Of a stretch of DNA of 5,673 nt, positions 4,529 to 5,673 are shown one piece after another (positions within the stretch are counted from its first letter, which is position 1; every line of letters begins with the position of its first letter). The stretch covers positions 1 through 5,673 of the forward strand of contig DGRU01000195.1 in NCBI GenBank assembly GCA_002390025.1, given 5' to 3'. A model generated the notes under the pieces. It searched no databases and had not been told where the DNA came from. It saw only the letters and a program-made list of their open reading frames with translations. The position numbers were made by a program, and so were the translations under genes. Source of the stretch: Lachnospiraceae bacterium UBA4380 (GTDB lineage Bacteria; Bacillota; Clostridia; Lachnospirales; Lachnospiraceae).

Positions 4529-5620
4529 CTAATCCAATAAAGCTTTGATCTGCAGGTTAAGGTTTTCAGGCAGGGAAAGATCCATGGCTGAGTCAAAGCG
4601 TAGATAGAGGTCAACAGTCAGATAGGGAGATCTGTTCTTTCCTTTCTTTTGCAGGATCTGAGAGCTGCTGACACAGGTTTTCACTTTTACGCGATGCTGC
4701 TCGAACAGCGGGACTACCACGTAGTAAAGCCGGTCATCCTGAAAAGAAAGATATCCGAGTTCCTTGCCGGAAGAATCCTTCAGATACAGCCTGTGCTCCC
4801 GGAGAGCGGAAGGGTAAAGCATCTCCCCTTTTTCAGGAAGCTGTTTTCTGCGGGAAAATAAGTGCCGGTCCAGTTCGACCATAGCAGGGATCAGCCAGAC
4901 ATCCCCGGAAAGCAAATCTTCGGATCTGTTTCCGGGGCTGATTTTTGTCGCCAGCTCTTCCAAAGTGGTTCGGGCATCGATAAACTGCTGGGCCAGCAGA
5001 TATGTCAGGGCTGCCAAAGTCTTCATCTGTAAGGGAGACATGTCTTCCGAATTGTCCACATCAGGATTGCCCCCGGCCAGAAGCTTTTTGCCGCAAAGAT
5101 ATATACTTTTGAGGAACAGAGGGAAATCTTCATCCGGAGTCCAAAGATATTTCCCTTCTGCAATAGGAAATACTCCTATTGTTTCCCCTTCAGAGTCCTC
5201 AGCCCTGCAGTAGATTTCCCGCCTACAGTAAGCATTGGGATTGCATGGTGCATTCCACCTTCCGGACGATATATCCGATGCGGCTTTCGAATCATGATTC
5301 TGTGCATAACCGTTTGCATTTCTCATAACACTGGCTTTCCCGGTATCGGAAGTCCTTTTTCCTGCCCTTTGAAGAAGGCTGTAAGCCAGATTGATAATTG
5401 CGGCATCCTGTGTCGTTTCGGATGTGATTGCTGAAGTCTCTGCGGTATGCGCAAAAGGTCTGCCGGATGCAGCAGATTCGTGCTTGCGATTTTCTGTAGA
5501 TTTGCCCGGAAGGGTGTCAGGATGTACTTGTACAATCAGTTCTCTGTATCGCTTTCTGACTTGTTCTGCATCAGCATTCGCAGGGAGACCAAGGATGCGG
5601 AATGCTTCATTTTCTGTCAA
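4529..5620 (-). CDS. J-domain (DnaJ-like) protein, possibly 5'-partial
   Basis: At least 363 residues. The N-terminus is a J-domain: 'AFRILGLPANADAEQVRKRY' (6-25), the HPD tripeptide at 33-35 in 'IVQVHPDT', and a helix III-like 'IINLAYSLL' (75-83). HPD is the motif that stimulates ATP hydrolysis by Hsp70 (DnaK) partners, so it is probably a cytoplasmic co-chaperone. The loop after HPD is about 25 residues longer than usual and rich in Ser, Thr, Glu and Ala. A polar linker follows (about 89-130). The C-terminal part (about 131-363) lacks the Gly/Phe region, the zinc-finger CxxCxGxG repeats and the client-binding domains of true DnaJ, and I do not recognise it. No signal peptide or membrane segment is seen. 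The start used is a TTG at 5620-5618 with a purine-rich AGGCAGG 5 nt before it. The frame has no stop from there to the window edge, so the true start may lie outside. Confidence 0.82.
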   Translation of the reverse strand: MTENEAFRILGLPANADAEQVRKRYRELIVQVHPDTLPGKSTENRKHESAASGRPFAHTAETSAITSETTQDAAIINLAYSLLQRAGKRTSDTGKASVMRNANGYAQNHDSKAASDISSGRWNAPCNPNAYCRREIYCRAEDSEGETIGVFPIAEGKYLWTPDEDFPLFLKSIYLCGKKLLAGGNPDVDNSEDMSPLQMKTLAALTYLLAQQFIDARTTLEELATKISPGNRSEDLLSGDVWLIPAMVELDRHLFSRRKQLPEKGEMLYPSALREHRLYLKDSSGKELGYLSFQDDRLYYVVVPLFEQHRVKVKTCVSSSQILQKKGKNRSPYLTVDLYLRFDSAMDLSLPENLNLQIKALLD

Positions 5621-5673
5621 AGCTGCCTGCCTTTCTTGATAATGATCCTTACTCCTATTATGGTTTTGTAAGG

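Noticed and set aside
5161..5181. 8-bp inverted repeat CAATAGGA/TCCTATTG
   Set aside because: It lies in the middle of the J-domain gene in an ordinary coding stretch with no sign of function. Probably chance.

Overview
The window looks like chromosomal DNA of a Gram-positive anaerobe of the Clostridia, probably a Lachnospiraceae-type gut bacterium. The reasons are moderately GC-rich genes separated by AT-rich spacers, sigma-A promoters close to consensus, an iron-dependent alcohol dehydrogenase of the clostridial 'YCRxxQ' N-terminal type, and a GGGGACGGTCC-type inverted repeat of the kind scattered in clostridial genomes. The family calls are firm. The taxonomic call is an inference.

Layout. 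(1) At the left edge a minus-strand gene appears to begin at base 7 with a good ribosome binding site and run out of the window, so almost nothing of it is visible. (2) Bases 23-503 are an AT-rich divergent intergenic region. It holds direct repeats near the left gene, a near-consensus promoter (329-358) reading rightward, and a perfect 13-bp inverted repeat in the leader of the next gene. (3) 504-1355 (+) is an AraC-family regulator with a cupin-type sensor and two helix-turn-helix motifs. (4) 1356-1811 is a 456-bp gap. It has a mosaic left part with short GTCAA repeats, an excellent promoter (1592-1620), a palindrome just after the expected transcription start, and a structured leader. That leader overlaps a coding-like frame interrupted by one TAA. 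(5) 1812-3044 (+) is an iron-containing alcohol dehydrogenase, joined by an ATGA overlap to (6) 3041-4426 (+), a class 3-type NAD(P)-dependent aldehyde dehydrogenase. (7) 4427-4528 is a convergent spacer almost filled by a 27-bp imperfect inverted repeat (REP-like). (8) 4529-5620 (-) is a J-domain protein with an unusual insertion and a long unassigned C-terminal region. Its frame stays open to the right edge, so it may be 5'-partial.

How the genes may work together. The two dehydrogenases form a tight transcriptional unit that can interconvert alcohol, aldehyde and carboxylic acid. The AraC-type protein, encoded just upstream on the same strand, is the obvious candidate regulator. The natural substrate and inducer cannot be read from the sequence. 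The J-domain gene is convergent and probably unrelated. I see no clear new defence, mobile or biosynthetic system. The most interesting unexplained part is the 1592-1861 leader or broken-ORF region.
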